DNA of 64,000 nucleotides from an uncultured Lachnospiraceae bacterium (GCA_900539175.1 UQAW01000003.1:37094-101093); one strand, 5' to 3'. Positions 8,014 to 16,791 are shown, counted from the first letter of the stretch. The notes: a model not told the origin generated them from the letters alone. Translations and numbers: made by a program.

Positions 8014-8059
8014 GCGATTGCAGAACTCTTACAATATCAATTTAGCGTTTCGCAATCGC
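8014..8059 (+). promoter_or_regulatory. Intercistronic hairpin between HPr and Enzyme I genes
   Basis: GCGATTGC and GCAATCGC form a perfect 8-bp stem around a 30-base loop that holds weaker pairing. No T tract follows, so it is more likely an mRNA-stability or processing element that sets the ratio of HPr-like protein to Enzyme I than a terminator. Confidence 0.55.
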
Positions 8060-8088
8060 CTGTGAGGAAGCTTTGAGAGGAGAAGGAT

Positions 8089-9738
8089 ATGCGGATATAT
8101 CAAGGTAAGAGTGTTTTTGGTGGAATCGCCATAGGGAAGATCAGCGTTTACAAGAAGCGTGAACAGCAAGTAAAGCGTGTGAAAATTGCGGATGCGGCGG
8201 CGGAAATTGCACGCTATGAGTCCGCAAAGAGCATGGCGCTCACCCAGCTTCAGGAGTTATATGAGAAGGCTTTGCAGGAGGTTGGAGAAGCAGACGCTGC
8301 AATTTTTGAGATTCATCAGATGATGTTGGAGGATGGAGGATACAATGAATCTGTTGTAAACATTATAAAGACGCAAAGCGTCAATGCAGAATATGCTGTT
8401 GCATCCACTAGTGACAGTTACTCCCAGATGTTTGCGGATATGGATGATGCATATATGAGAGAACGTGCCGCAGATATCAAAGATATATCAGAGCGGGTGC
8501 TTTCTGTCCTGAATGGCAGCAGTTCGGAAAAGATGAATATGTCGGAGCCTGTGATCATTCTGGCAGAGGATCTTGCGCCTTCTGAGACGGTTCAATTGGA
8601 CAAAGAGAAGGTATTGTCTTTTGTGACCGTGCATGGCTCTGTGAATTCTCATACGGCGATTCTTGCAAGAACTATGGGAATTCCTGCATTGATCGGTACA
8701 GCGATTCCGTTGGATGAATCCGTTGACGGCAAGCTTGCAGTGGTGGACGGAATTCATGGTATGGTATATGTGGAGCCGGAGGAAGAGACTTTAAAGGAGA
8801 TGGAATTGAGGCTTCGGGAGGAGCAGGAGAAAAAAGAACTGCTTCTGCAGCTGAAGGGCCGGGAGAATGTAACACTTGACGGGAAAAGAGTCATGTTATA
8901 TGCTAATATCGGTGATATCAAAGACCTGTCCATGGTGCAGCAAAATGATGCAGGCGGTATCGGACTGTTTCGCAGTGAATTCATCTATCTTGAGAAGAAT
9001 CATTATCCGACAGAAGAAGAGCAGTTTCTGATCTATAAAACGGCGGCAGAGACCATGGAAGGCAAAAAAGTGATTATTCGTACCCTGGATATCGGAGCAG
9101 ATAAGCAATGTGACTATTTTGAGATGGAACAGGAAGAAAATCCTGCGTTAGGATTTCGGGCAATCCGAATTTGCCTGACGCATCCGGAAATCTTTAAGAC
9201 CCAGCTTCGGGCGTTGTTTCGGGCAAGCGCTTATGGGAATCTGTCCATTATGTATCCGATGATCACAAGTGTATGGGAGGTAAAGCGAATCAAAGAATTG
9301 GCAGAGGAAGTAAAGGCAGAGCTTCAAATGCAGGAGATTGCCTATGGGAATCCGGAACAGGGAATCATGATCGAGACTCCGGCAGCGGTGATGGTCAGTG
9401 AAGAGCTTGCCAGAGAGGTGGATTTTTTCAGTATCGGGACCAACGATCTGACGCAGTATACACTGGCAGTGGATCGCCAGAATCCGAAACTGGATATATT
9501 TTATGATCCTCACCATCCGGCAGTACTGCGTATGATCTCTATGGTTGTGGAGAATGCCCACAAAGCGGGAATCTGGGTCGGAATTTGTGGCGAACTGGGT
9601 GCGGACCCGGAACTGACAAAGGAATTTCTGGCAATGGGTGTGGACGAATTGTCTGTATCTCCCGGAAGAATTCTGCCTATCCGTAAAACGATTCTTGAGA
9701 CGGATGTGGAAGCGTATAAGAAGGAGAACATGAGATAA
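8089..9738 (+). CDS. ptsI: Phosphoenolpyruvate-protein phosphotransferase (Enzyme I)
   Basis: Takes phosphate from PEP and hands it to HPr, the first step of all PTS transport. At 549 aa it is slightly shorter than the usual 570-575. It shows the N-terminal swivel domain with active His188 in GSVNSHTAILAR, and the C-terminal PEP-binding barrel with GIGLFRSEFIYL, RTLDIGADK, SIGTNDLTQYTLAVDR and the catalytic Cys region GICGELGAD. AGGAG precedes the ATG. Its place inside the fructose operon, after a dedicated HPr-like gene, makes the operon a complete phosphate relay from PEP to fructose. Whether this is the only Enzyme I of the genome cannot be seen here. Confidence 0.95.
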   Translation: MRIYQGKSVFGGIAIGKISVYKKREQQVKRVKIADAAAEIARYESAKSMALTQLQELYEKALQEVGEADAAIFEIHQMMLEDGGYNESVVNIIKTQSVNAEYAVASTSDSYSQMFADMDDAYMRERAADIKDISERVLSVLNGSSSEKMNMSEPVIILAEDLAPSETVQLDKEKVLSFVTVHGSVNSHTAILARTMGIPALIGTAIPLDESVDGKLAVVDGIHGMVYVEPEEETLKEMELRLREEQEKKELLLQLKGRENVTLDGKRVMLYANIGDIKDLSMVQQNDAGGIGLFRSEFIYLEKNHYPTEEEQFLIYKTAAETMEGKKVIIRTLDIGADKQCDYFEMEQEENPALGFRAIRICLTHPEIFKTQLRALFRASAYGNLSIMYPMITSVWEVKRIKELAEEVKAELQMQEIAYGNPEQGIMIETPAAVMVSEELAREVDFFSIGTNDLTQYTLAVDRQNPKLDIFYDPHHPAVLRMISMVVENAHKAGIWVGICGELGADPELTKEFLAMGVDELSVSPGRILPIRKTILETDVEAYKKENMR

Positions 9739-9756
9739 AGTATCGGGAGGAGAAAG

Positions 9757-10506
9757 ATGCTGACGGAAAAGCGGTATGATGTGATATTGAAATTGCTGGA
9801 GAAGAAGAAAAGTGTTACCGTAACAGAACTGAAGGAGATTTTAAATACTTCGGAGTCCACCATAAGAAGAGATTTGAACACACTTGATCAGGCGGGGCGT
9901 CTGGTCAAGGTCTTCGGAGGGGCTGTGACAGCAGATGCTTCTTTTACGTCCGCAGAGCCTTCTGTGGCGCAGAAGGAAGGACTGCATAAGGAGGAAAAGC
10001 AGTTGATTGCCCGTTATGCAGCATCTTTGATTGAAGCGGAGGATTTTGTATATCTGGATGCCGGGACTTCAACTGGTCATATGATTCCTTATATTACGGA
10101 AAGAGGTGCGACTTTTGTCACGAATGCTGTGGATCATGCAAAGCGGTTGGCGGCTGCAGGTTTCCGTGTGCTGCTGATCGGCGGGGAACTGAAAGGAACC
10201 ACAGAGGCAATTGTCGGAAATCAGGCAATTTTAAATATTCTGAATTACCATTTCAGCAAGGGCTTCTTCGGAACCAACGGTGTCAGCAAAAAGGCGGGAT
10301 ATACGACACCGGATTACAATGAAGCATTAGTGAAAAAAACAGCGTTGGAATCCTGCCAGAAAAGCTATGTGTTATGTGATCATTCCAAGTTTGGAAATAT
10401 CAGTTCCGTAACATTTGCTCCCATGGATGCATCGGTGATTCTTACCGATCAGAAACCGCCGGAAATCTTCCAATCCTGTGATCATATAATTGTGATAGAA
10501 AAATAA
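9757..10506 (+). CDS. fruR: DeoR/GlpR-family regulator, probably of the fructose operon
   Basis: A 249-aa repressor of the DeoR family. The N-terminal winged helix includes VTVTELKEILNTSESTIRRDLNTLD (residues about 19-43), and the C-terminal sugar-phosphate sensor domain contains YLDAGTSTGHMIPYI and GFFGTNGVS. Proteins of this group usually bind phosphorylated sugars, and fructose 1-phosphate would be the natural effector. It is the last gene of the operon, followed by a strong terminator. Its likely target is the palindrome at 4761-4783, although DeoR proteins often use direct repeats, so this link is an inference. Confidence 0.88.
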   Translation: MLTEKRYDVILKLLEKKKSVTVTELKEILNTSESTIRRDLNTLDQAGRLVKVFGGAVTADASFTSAEPSVAQKEGLHKEEKQLIARYAASLIEAEDFVYLDAGTSTGHMIPYITERGATFVTNAVDHAKRLAAAGFRVLLIGGELKGTTEAIVGNQAILNILNYHFSKGFFGTNGVSKKAGYTTPDYNEALVKKTALESCQKSYVLCDHSKFGNISSVTFAPMDASVILTDQKPPEIFQSCDHIIVIEK

Positions 10507-10562
10507 AAGAAAGCTTTCAATCCTGAGTATCTGAGATAATCATGGTTGAAAGCTTTCTTTTA
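10506..10562 (+). terminator. Terminator of the fructose operon
   Basis: Perfect 15-bp arms AAAGAAAGCTTTCAA / TTGAAAGCTTTCTTT around a 25-base loop, followed by TATTTTG. The left arm starts at the fruR stop codon. Confidence 0.88.
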
Positions 10563-10701
10563 TTTTGTATGTCAGGCAGACTTTCTGTGAAATATTCAAA
10601 ATTGGGCTATAAATAGGCCGTAAGAAACAATTTAAAATAATACTTAGGTTATATACAGTACGAAATTTTGTGATGCCTGGTAAGAATGGAGAATTGTTTA
10701 T

Positions 10702-11409
10702 ATGGCAGATGAATATAGAGATGTGGTAAAACATCTGAAGGCCTATCGCAAAGAGATGAGTATCAATCAGGAAGAGATGGGTAAAAGAATGGGGTTGACG
10801 CAGAGTCATTATTGTAAAGTTGAGAAAGGGCAGTTAATTATATCTTATAAGAGTCTGCAGGAACTTTTGAAAAATAATATGGATATTGATTATCTGATTA
10901 CAGGGAAAAAGTCTGCAACCAGTGCATTGGATCATTTGATGGACCGCTGTTCGCAGGACGAGCGGCCGGAATTGATGGAGTTGATTGTCTGGGCTGTGAC
11001 TCAGGGACTTAAGACTTTGGAGAAAGAGGTACAGATGGATTATATGCAGCAGGTAGAAATTCTGCATCAGCATGTGCATACGAATAAACCAATCTGGTAT
11101 ATTCTGCGTTGGGTAAATAGGCTGACACAGGAGGAGATGGCCTCCCGGCTGGGTATGAATATCAAGAGATATCGAAAGCTGGAAAAATCTCAGACAGTGG
11201 CAGACGCGGCTGATTTTGCGGTTTTGTATAAGAAAATGGCTTATCCCCCTTCTCTGGTCATGAGCGGAAAAGCATATTCTCTTGGAACCGTGAATGAAAT
11301 CTGGAATTGTCTGGACCCGAAATTGGCAGAAACCTTATACTCTTATATCGAGCGTGGATTGGTTATTATGAAAAATACCATTGGCAACAGCGGGGAGGAA
11401 AAGAAATAA
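10702..11409 (+). CDS. Regulator with two Cro/CI-type HTH domains
   Basis: A 235-aa DNA-binding protein of unknown target. The first XRE-type helix-turn-helix lies at residues about 8-60 (KEMSINQEEMGKRMGLTQSHYCKVEKGQ). A second, more diverged one lies at about 140-190 (LTQEEMASRLGMNIKRYRKLEKSQ). The linker holds acidic and helical stretches without a recognisable effector domain. GGAG lies 10 bases before the ATG. It stands between the fru terminator and the leuA T-box, so regulation of either neighbour is possible but not shown. Confidence 0.8.
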   Translation: MADEYRDVVKHLKAYRKEMSINQEEMGKRMGLTQSHYCKVEKGQLIISYKSLQELLKNNMDIDYLITGKKSATSALDHLMDRCSQDERPELMELIVWAVTQGLKTLEKEVQMDYMQQVEILHQHVHTNKPIWYILRWVNRLTQEEMASRLGMNIKRYRKLEKSQTVADAADFAVLYKKMAYPPSLVMSGKAYSLGTVNEIWNCLDPKLAETLYSYIERGLVIMKNTIGNSGEEKK

Positions 11410-11454
11410 AAAGAAGATACACAGGAAACTGCAGAAAGTCAAGTGATTTTACGG

Positions 11455-11483
11455 TTGACAAGAGAGTCTACACATGTTATCTT
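11455..11483 (+). promoter_or_regulatory. Promoter of the T-box-leuA unit
   Basis: TTGACA, 17-base spacer, TATCTT. It lies about 45 bases after the upstream regulator gene and 30 bases before the T-box leader. Confidence 0.82.
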
Positions 11484-11510
11484 ATTAGTTAAGAAAAGGA
11501 AAAGCAAAAT

Positions 11511-11799
11511 GCTAGGACGAGGATTAGTACATCAGTATTTCGATTCCAGAAAGCTGCTGGGTGATGTGAAGCAGTAGAGAGAACTTTTGGAACTGCCCTC
11601 TGAGCGGCTGCCTGAAATTCTTTGGAAAAGTAGGCGCAGACGGAAGCCCACCGTTACACGGGCAGGATATAAGATTGATAGAATCCGTATCCCCAGAGTG
11701 TGTGAAGCTTTCACAAATAAGAGTGGTACCGCGCAGGACTTGAATAGCAGTCGTTCGTCTCTTACAGATAAACTGTAAGTACGAAGGGCTTTTTCTTTT
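11511..11799 (+). promoter_or_regulatory. T-box riboswitch (leucine specifier) controlling leuA
   Basis: The leader carries the invariant T-box element AATAAGAGTGGTACCGCG (11716-11733), which pairs with the free 3' end of uncharged tRNA. Stem I holds the distal-loop signature around GGTGATGTGAAGCAG. The specifier loop reads GGAA-CTG-CCCTCTGAG, so the likely specifier codon is CUG (11593-11595), leucine, which matches leuA downstream. A terminator hairpin closes the leader. Uncharged tRNA-Leu should stabilise the antiterminator and switch on 2-isopropylmalate synthase. Confidence 0.93.
11750..11799 (+). terminator. T-box attenuator terminator
   Basis: TTCGT...CTTACAG pairs with CTGTAAG...ACGAA, followed by GGGCTTTTTCTTTT. 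The left side overlaps the region that pairs with the T-box bulge in the antiterminator form. Confidence 0.85.
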
Positions 11800-11863
11800 G
11801 CAGGCAGCGGGTGCAAGAGCTGCAGAAACAGAAATAGAATAGAAATAGGGAGGAAAATGAATC

Positions 11864-13525
11864 ATGATGAATCCGAACAAGTATAAGAGACAGTATTATA
11901 TGCCGCCAGCAGGTTATCAGGAGTGGGTGACAAAGGAATATGTGGAGAAAGCTCCGATCTGGTGCAGTGTTGACTTACGTGACGGAAACCAGGCACTGGT
12001 AATCCCGATGAGTCTGGAACAGAAGATTCAGTTTTTTAAATTACTGGTAAAAATCGGTTTTAAGGAGATTGAGGTCGGATTTCCGGCTGCGTCAGAGACT
12101 GAATATGAGTTTTTACGTGCGCTGATTGAGCAGAATCTGATTCCAGATGATGTTACCGTGCAGGTATTGACACAGGCAAGAGAGCATATTATCCGTAAAA
12201 CCTTTGAGGCACTGGATGGTTGCAAGCAGGCAATTGTTCACGTTTATAATTCTACTTCCTTTGCACAGCGTCAGCAGGTATTTAAAAAATCTAAGGAAGA
12301 GGTTTTGAAGATTGCCGTTGACGGTGCAGAACTCTTGAAAAAGCTGGCAGATGAGACTGAGGGTAATTTCCGTTTTGAGTATTCACCGGAGAGTTTTACA
12401 GGAACAGAGCCAGAATATGCGCTGGAAGTATGTAATGCGGTGCTGGATGTCTGGAAACCTACGGCGGACAGAAAAGCAATCATCAATCTGCCGAGTACCG
12501 TACAGCTTTCCATGCCCCACGTTTATGCAAGCCAGATTGAGTATATGAGCAAGAACCTGAAATACCGTGAGAATGTGATTCTTTCTCTTCATCCTCACAA
12601 TGACCGTGGATGCGGTGTCAGCGATGCAGAGATGGGTATCCTGGCAGGCGCAGACCGAATTGAAGGAACCTTATTCGGTAATGGAGAGCGTACTGGTAAT
12701 GTGGATATTGTAACGTTGGCTATGAATATGTATTCGCAGGGCGTAGATCCTGAGTTGAATTTCTCTGATATGCCGGATGTCTGTGAAAAATATGAATCTT
12801 ATACAGGAATGAAGGTGGATGAGAGAAGTCCGTACAGCGGTGCACTGGTATTTGCTGCATTTTCCGGTTCTCATCAGGATGCGATTGCAAAGGGAATGCA
12901 TTGGATTGAGACAGAAGATCCAGAACATTGGACAGTGCCGTATCTGCCGATTGATCCTACCGATGTGGGAAGAAATTACGATGCAGATGTCATCCGGATC
13001 AACAGTCAGTCCGGAAAAGGCGGAGTAGGTTATATACTGGAGACAAAATACGGTCTGAATCTGCCGCCGAAGATGCGGGAAGCTATGGGCTATGCAGCCA
13101 AAGCACTTTCCGATCATCTGCACAAAGAACTCTTGCCGGACGAGATTTTCACGCTCTTTAAGCAGACCTTTGAAAATGTAGTGACTCCGTATCATGTCAA
13201 CGGTGTTCACTTCAGACAGCTTCCGGACGGCGGAATTGAGACAGAGGTTACTTCCGGATTCAATGGAAGTAAGGAGATTACAACTACTGCAGTCGGTAAT
13301 GGCCGTCTGAATGCAGTAAGCAATGCGATGAAGAAAGCATACAACCTGAAATTTGATCTTGTTACGTATCAGGAACATGCATTGGAGCAGAGTTCCAGTT
13401 CCAAGGCGATTGCGTATGTGGGTATCCGGAAACCGGACGGCAGCCTTGCCTGGGGTGCAGGTGTGGATGCCGATATTATCCGTGCAAGTATTGATGCGTT
13501 GATTACGGCGATTAACAATCGATAA
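11864..13525 (+). CDS. leuA: 2-isopropylmalate synthase
   Basis: First committed step of leucine synthesis: acetyl-CoA plus 2-oxoisovalerate gives 2-isopropylmalate. At 553 aa it belongs to the long type II LeuA group. The catalytic HMG-CoA-lyase-like barrel holds SVDLRDGNQALV (metal-binding Asp), SLHPHNDRGCGVSDAE and GTLFGNGERTGNVD. After a linker, the C-terminal regulatory domain (about 430-553) should bind leucine for feedback inhibition. It is expressed behind a leucine T-box, so both transcription and activity respond to leucine. Other leu genes are not in the window. AGGGAGG lies about 10 bases before the first of two adjacent ATGs. Confidence 0.95.
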   Translation: MMNPNKYKRQYYMPPAGYQEWVTKEYVEKAPIWCSVDLRDGNQALVIPMSLEQKIQFFKLLVKIGFKEIEVGFPAASETEYEFLRALIEQNLIPDDVTVQVLTQAREHIIRKTFEALDGCKQAIVHVYNSTSFAQRQQVFKKSKEEVLKIAVDGAELLKKLADETEGNFRFEYSPESFTGTEPEYALEVCNAVLDVWKPTADRKAIINLPSTVQLSMPHVYASQIEYMSKNLKYRENVILSLHPHNDRGCGVSDAEMGILAGADRIEGTLFGNGERTGNVDIVTLAMNMYSQGVDPELNFSDMPDVCEKYESYTGMKVDERSPYSGALVFAAFSGSHQDAIAKGMHWIETEDPEHWTVPYLPIDPTDVGRNYDADVIRINSQSGKGGVGYILETKYGLNLPPKMREAMGYAAKALSDHLHKELLPDEIFTLFKQTFENVVTPYHVNGVHFRQLPDGGIETEVTSGFNGSKEITTTAVGNGRLNAVSNAMKKAYNLKFDLVTYQEHALEQSSSSKAIAYVGIRKPDGSLAWGAGVDADIIRASIDALITAINNR

Positions 13526-13668
13526 GAAAATTTTTGAAAATCCAGAAAAATGTGTGCAGTAAAAAACAGCAAGAAAGAAGCTACTATAAATTAAGTTTAT
13601 AATATTAATTAAAATTAGAGTAAGGGGCTGTCGGTTAGTAACAATTTTTAGTCCCATTAACAAAGAAT

Positions 13669-13729
13669 AAGAACATTCCCACAAAAATCAAGAGTTTTTA
13701 ATACTTGATTTTCTTGTGGGAATGTTCTT
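13669..13729 (-). terminator. Hairpin at the end of the IS remnant
   Basis: AAGAACATTCCCACAA...AATCAAG and CTTGATT...TTGTGGGAATGTTCTT form a stem of more than 20 bp. It overlaps the last transposase codons. It may also stop leuA transcripts from the other side. Confidence 0.75.
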
Positions 13730-14192
13730 TTCTGTTTCTCGAAAGAACGGTAATAAAATTTTCATTTTCCTTGATATTGCCAAAATAACCTTCCGTCTGG
13801 AAAGACTGTATCTGACGGTTCGAGATCCCGTATGTTCGCATGGGATTTCTCTTTCCGTTCTTCTCATTGATTTTCATGACTTTCTTTTTATCCCCGTCTT
13901 TTTCGGCATCATATTTATATAAGCATCTGGCTTTGCGCTCACATCCGCTGCAGTCGTCGCATCCATACATCTGGAAGGTCTGGGTATAGCCTTCCTGCTG
14001 TCTGGTTTCTATGTGGATATGCAGCAGTTTTTTTCCGTTAGGGCAGATATAATAACGTTCATCCTCATAGACTATCCACTTTATGGTGTAGTATTTACTG
14101 ATATCTTCTACATACGCACGGGCCTTTCTCTTTTTATGATCCTGAAGCTTGATATAACCAGAGACCTCATTCTGTTTCTGATACAGGCGGAA
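13698..14192 (-). pseudogene. IS1182-family transposase, C-terminal fragment
   Basis: An open stretch of 164 codons on the - strand without a proper start. It reads YIKLQDHKKRKARAYVEDIS, then YYICPNGKKL, then the cysteine cluster CDDCSGCERKARC, then SNRQIQSFQTEGYFGNIKEN. This order is typical of the C-terminal part of IS1182-type transposases, which normally have about 450-500 residues. The N-terminal catalytic part is absent: the frame meets a stop at the junction with the intron fragment. Confidence 0.82.
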
Positions 14193-14194
14193 TT

Positions 14195-14386
14195 ATGATA
14201 GATGATGAATATGAGGACTTTATGATGGGAACACCGAAAGGAGGAAATCTTTCACCATTATTAGCGAATATCATGCTAAATAAACTTGATAAGAAAGTAG
14301 GGAAAAGAGACCTGAATTTTGTGCGGTATGCTAATTTAAGAAAAATTCTTCCTACTCGATCGGTTCGGGCATCCGGCAGAGTGTGA
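14195..14386 (+). pseudogene. Group II intron reverse transcriptase/maturase fragment
   Basis: About 45 codons match the core of LtrA-type proteins: GTPKGGNLSPLLANIMLNKLDKKV, then FVRYA. In intact enzymes this is followed by the catalytic YADD; here the frame departs after YA, so the active site is cut. The full protein would be about 400-600 residues. It abuts the IS remnant, marking a patch of decayed mobile DNA. Confidence 0.82.
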
Positions 14387-14570
14387 AGGATTGGGGGAGA
14401 AAAGTTTTAACTTCTGGTAGCTATTGAAGAAAAATTATTGTATAATTAGAAAAAATGAAATTTCTGGGGGCAGATTTTTGTTTTGATGCACTATCTTTGG
14501 TGGGGCGATAATTGTGAAGATTATGAACCGTTATGAAAAATGGATGTATGGAAGGGAGAAAGGTGATAGG

Positions 14571-15746
14571 ATGAGAAGGACAGGTGAAAACAGCCGTGTT
14601 TCCAGCCAGCATAACAGGGGTCTGATTTTAAGACTGATTGCTACAGGTCGATGTCATTCCAGGATTGAGTTGGCCAGAGAAACAAAGTTAACAAAGATGA
14701 CAATTACGAACATTGTTGCGGAGTTCCGCCGGAATCATATTTTAGAAGAAGCAGAAGAACGGCCCAATGATATCAGAGGCCGTAATCCAATTACCGTCAA
14801 GGTTGCACCTGAGGCGCCGAAAGTGATTGGTGTATTGATCGGTAAAACTTATTGTGAAACTGTGCTCTGCGATTTAAATCTCCAGATATTAGAAAGGGAA
14901 AAGAAAACTTTTGGTTCAGAATTGACGGAATCCGCTCTGATTGAGAATATCTGTCATTTGATTGACCAGATGCTTCAGAAAGAGCAGAAAATTTTTGGGA
15001 TCGGTATTGCAAGTATCGGGCCGATTGATGGAACCCGTGGAACAATCCTGAATCCATCTGATTTTTATGGTATTCAAAATGTCGAAGTAACAGAAGCATT
15101 ACGAAATCGTTATGATTATCCGGTATTTATGGATCGGGATGGGAATAGTGCTGCTCTGGCAGAGGCTCTGTACGGAGAGGGAAAGGAAGATCACGATTTT
15201 ATTTATCTGGGAATAGCGGATGAAATCAATTCTGCTGTAATTACAGAAGGAGAATTGTTCCGTAATCGTAAGGGGTATGCGCCTGAGATTGGACATGTAT
15301 GTATTAATCCTCATGGGAATTCCTGTATTTGCGGGCATCACGGCTGTCTTCAGGCTTACGCGGGAAGCGGTGTTGTGTTGGAGAAGATGAAATCGGCGAC
15401 AGGAGAAAACAGGACATTTGAAGAATTTTGCAGTCATGTTTCTGAGGGGAAGACAGATCAGATTTTGAAAGAAATGATGGAAGATATTTCCGTTGCTTTG
15501 GTCAGCAGTATTAATCTGCTGCATCCGGAATCAATACTTATTGGAGAAGAGGGGGTATATCTCCCGGATCAGTATCTGGAGTATCTGGAGTGTAACATCA
15601 ATGCCAATAAGTTTATACAAGGCCAGTCTGATATTGCAGTGAAGCGGGCAGGCTTCCGAAAAGATGCCCGGCTGCTGGGAGCGGCATGTAACGTGATTCT
15701 GGAGGTGTTTAACGGTAATATTCTATTTCAGGCCGAGACGGAGTAA
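14571..15746 (+). CDS. ROK-family transcriptional regulator (NagC/XylR type)
   Basis: A sugar-responsive repressor of 391 aa. The N-terminal winged helix has RLIATGRCHSRIELARETKLTKMTITNIV, and the C-terminal ROK fold has the nucleotide/sugar motifs GIGIASIGPID, DRDGNSAAL and EIGHVCINPHG. The ROK zinc motif is present as CICGHHGC. The chosen ATG follows GGAGAAAGGTGATAGG; an ATG 57 bases upstream lacks a good site. It has no adjacent sugar operon, so its target and ligand are unknown. A bidirectional terminator separates it from sfsA. Confidence 0.87.
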   Translation: MRRTGENSRVSSQHNRGLILRLIATGRCHSRIELARETKLTKMTITNIVAEFRRNHILEEAEERPNDIRGRNPITVKVAPEAPKVIGVLIGKTYCETVLCDLNLQILEREKKTFGSELTESALIENICHLIDQMLQKEQKIFGIGIASIGPIDGTRGTILNPSDFYGIQNVEVTEALRNRYDYPVFMDRDGNSAALAEALYGEGKEDHDFIYLGIADEINSAVITEGELFRNRKGYAPEIGHVCINPHGNSCICGHHGCLQAYAGSGVVLEKMKSATGENRTFEEFCSHVSEGKTDQILKEMMEDISVALVSSINLLHPESILIGEEGVYLPDQYLEYLECNINANKFIQGQSDIAVKRAGFRKDARLLGAACNVILEVFNGNILFQAETE

Positions 15747-15776
15747 CAATCAAAAATAAAACAACGTGTGTCTGTT

Positions 15777-15829
15777 AAAAAGAAATCGGAAAGTACATCG
15801 AGAAAGATGTTCTGTCCGATTTCTTTTTT
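15777..15829. terminator. Bidirectional terminator between ROK regulator and sfsA
   Basis: AAAAAGAAATCGGA pairs with TCCGATTTCTTTTT, with further GTACATC/GATGTTC pairing inside. A run on one side and T run on the other serve both convergent genes. Confidence 0.85.
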
Positions 15830-15884
15830 AATTGCGTACGGGAACGTGTTTGAACAAAGATCCTGCGCATTTCGTTCGATTATT

Positions 15885-16589
15885 TTAAAGTGAAGCAGAT
15901 TTTAGGGAAACCGGGATTTTCTGGTCAATAAGCATCAAATCCGGTTTCACCAGGCAATCATAAGCCAGGATACTGACTCCCAGTTCTGCTGCTTCCCGGA
16001 GTGCATCTCCAAAGGCAGGATGGGTGGTATCGTTTGGCTCTAAGTGATCGATTCCCTTCATCTGAATGACAAAGAGAAGATAGGATTCGTATCCTTGTTT
16101 CTGACAGGAAATCAATTCCTGGATATGTTTGATTCCGCGTTTGGTTGGAGCATCCGGAAATCGGGCAACGCCATGATCTTCCAGTGTGACACCTTTTACT
16201 TCCATAAATGCTTTACGGTCACCGTCTTCAATATAAAGATCAAACCGGGAGCTTCCGAAAGTGACTTCACGGCGGATGACAGCATTTGCAGAGAACAGAT
16301 TTCCGTTCGCAAGCCATTCCGCAGCGGCAAGATTGGGGGCTTGAGAATCCATGTTGATCAGAGTTCCGTTTTTATTTACGGCTATCAGATCGTATTTGGT
16401 TTTGCGGGAGAGATTATCAGATTTCTGAATAAATACTTCGGTGCCTGGTATCAGCAGTTCCCTGCAGCGTCCGGTATTTTTGACATGGCAGATTTCAGTA
16501 ACTCCTTTTCGGGAATTTAATTCAATATGGGCGATAAAACGGTTGGGGCGGGAAAGAAAGATCCCTTTCTCAATATGATGATAAATCAT
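15885..16589 (-). CDS. sfsA: SfsA family protein (sugar fermentation stimulation homologue)
   Basis: SfsA proteins bind DNA and contain a nuclease-like fold; the physiological role is not settled. This 234-aa copy has the conserved CHVKNTGRCRELL, NLAAAEWL, the nuclease-type core FMEVKGVTLE and FPDAPTKRGIKH. The start used here (MIYHHIEKG) has AAAGGA 11 bases upstream; an ATG 12 bases earlier touches the ribosome site and is less likely. It is transcribed alone from its own promoter. Confidence 0.92.
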   Translation of the reverse strand: MIYHHIEKGIFLSRPNRFIAHIELNSRKGVTEICHVKNTGRCRELLIPGTEVFIQKSDNLSRKTKYDLIAVNKNGTLINMDSQAPNLAAAEWLANGNLFSANAVIRREVTFGSSRFDLYIEDGDRKAFMEVKGVTLEDHGVARFPDAPTKRGIKHIQELISCQKQGYESYLLFVIQMKGIDHLEPNDTTHPAFGDALREAAELGVSILAYDCLVKPDLMLIDQKIPVSLKSASL

Positions 16590-16671
16590 AGCAGTATACA
16601 TCCTTTTTTGTAGTTAATCAATAGGCGATTGCGAAATTCTTCGAGAATCGGTGTTCTTTGCGGATGGTGCC

Positions 16672-16701
16672 ATTATACAGGAAAGAGACGTATGGATGCA
16701 A
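16672..16701 (-). promoter_or_regulatory. Promoter of sfsA (- strand)
   Basis: On the - strand TTGCAT and TATAAT are 18 bases apart. The leader includes a GATTCTCGAAGAATTTCGC hairpin before the ribosome site. Confidence 0.75.
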
Positions 16702-16791
16702 GTGAAAGAAAAATCGGATGTTGGTGTCTTTGTATTTTATAATTTTCGAAAATAAATAATATAAAAAATATTAAATAAATTTTGAATTATG

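Larger units (their letters stand above)
13624..14192 (-). mobile_element. IS1182-like insertion sequence remnant
   Basis: The right end starts with GGGGCTGTCGG, a common terminal sequence of DDE insertion sequences. A terminator hairpin and then the C-terminal third of a transposase follow on the - strand. The left part is missing, ending abruptly where a group II intron fragment begins. The element is dead. Confidence 0.75.
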
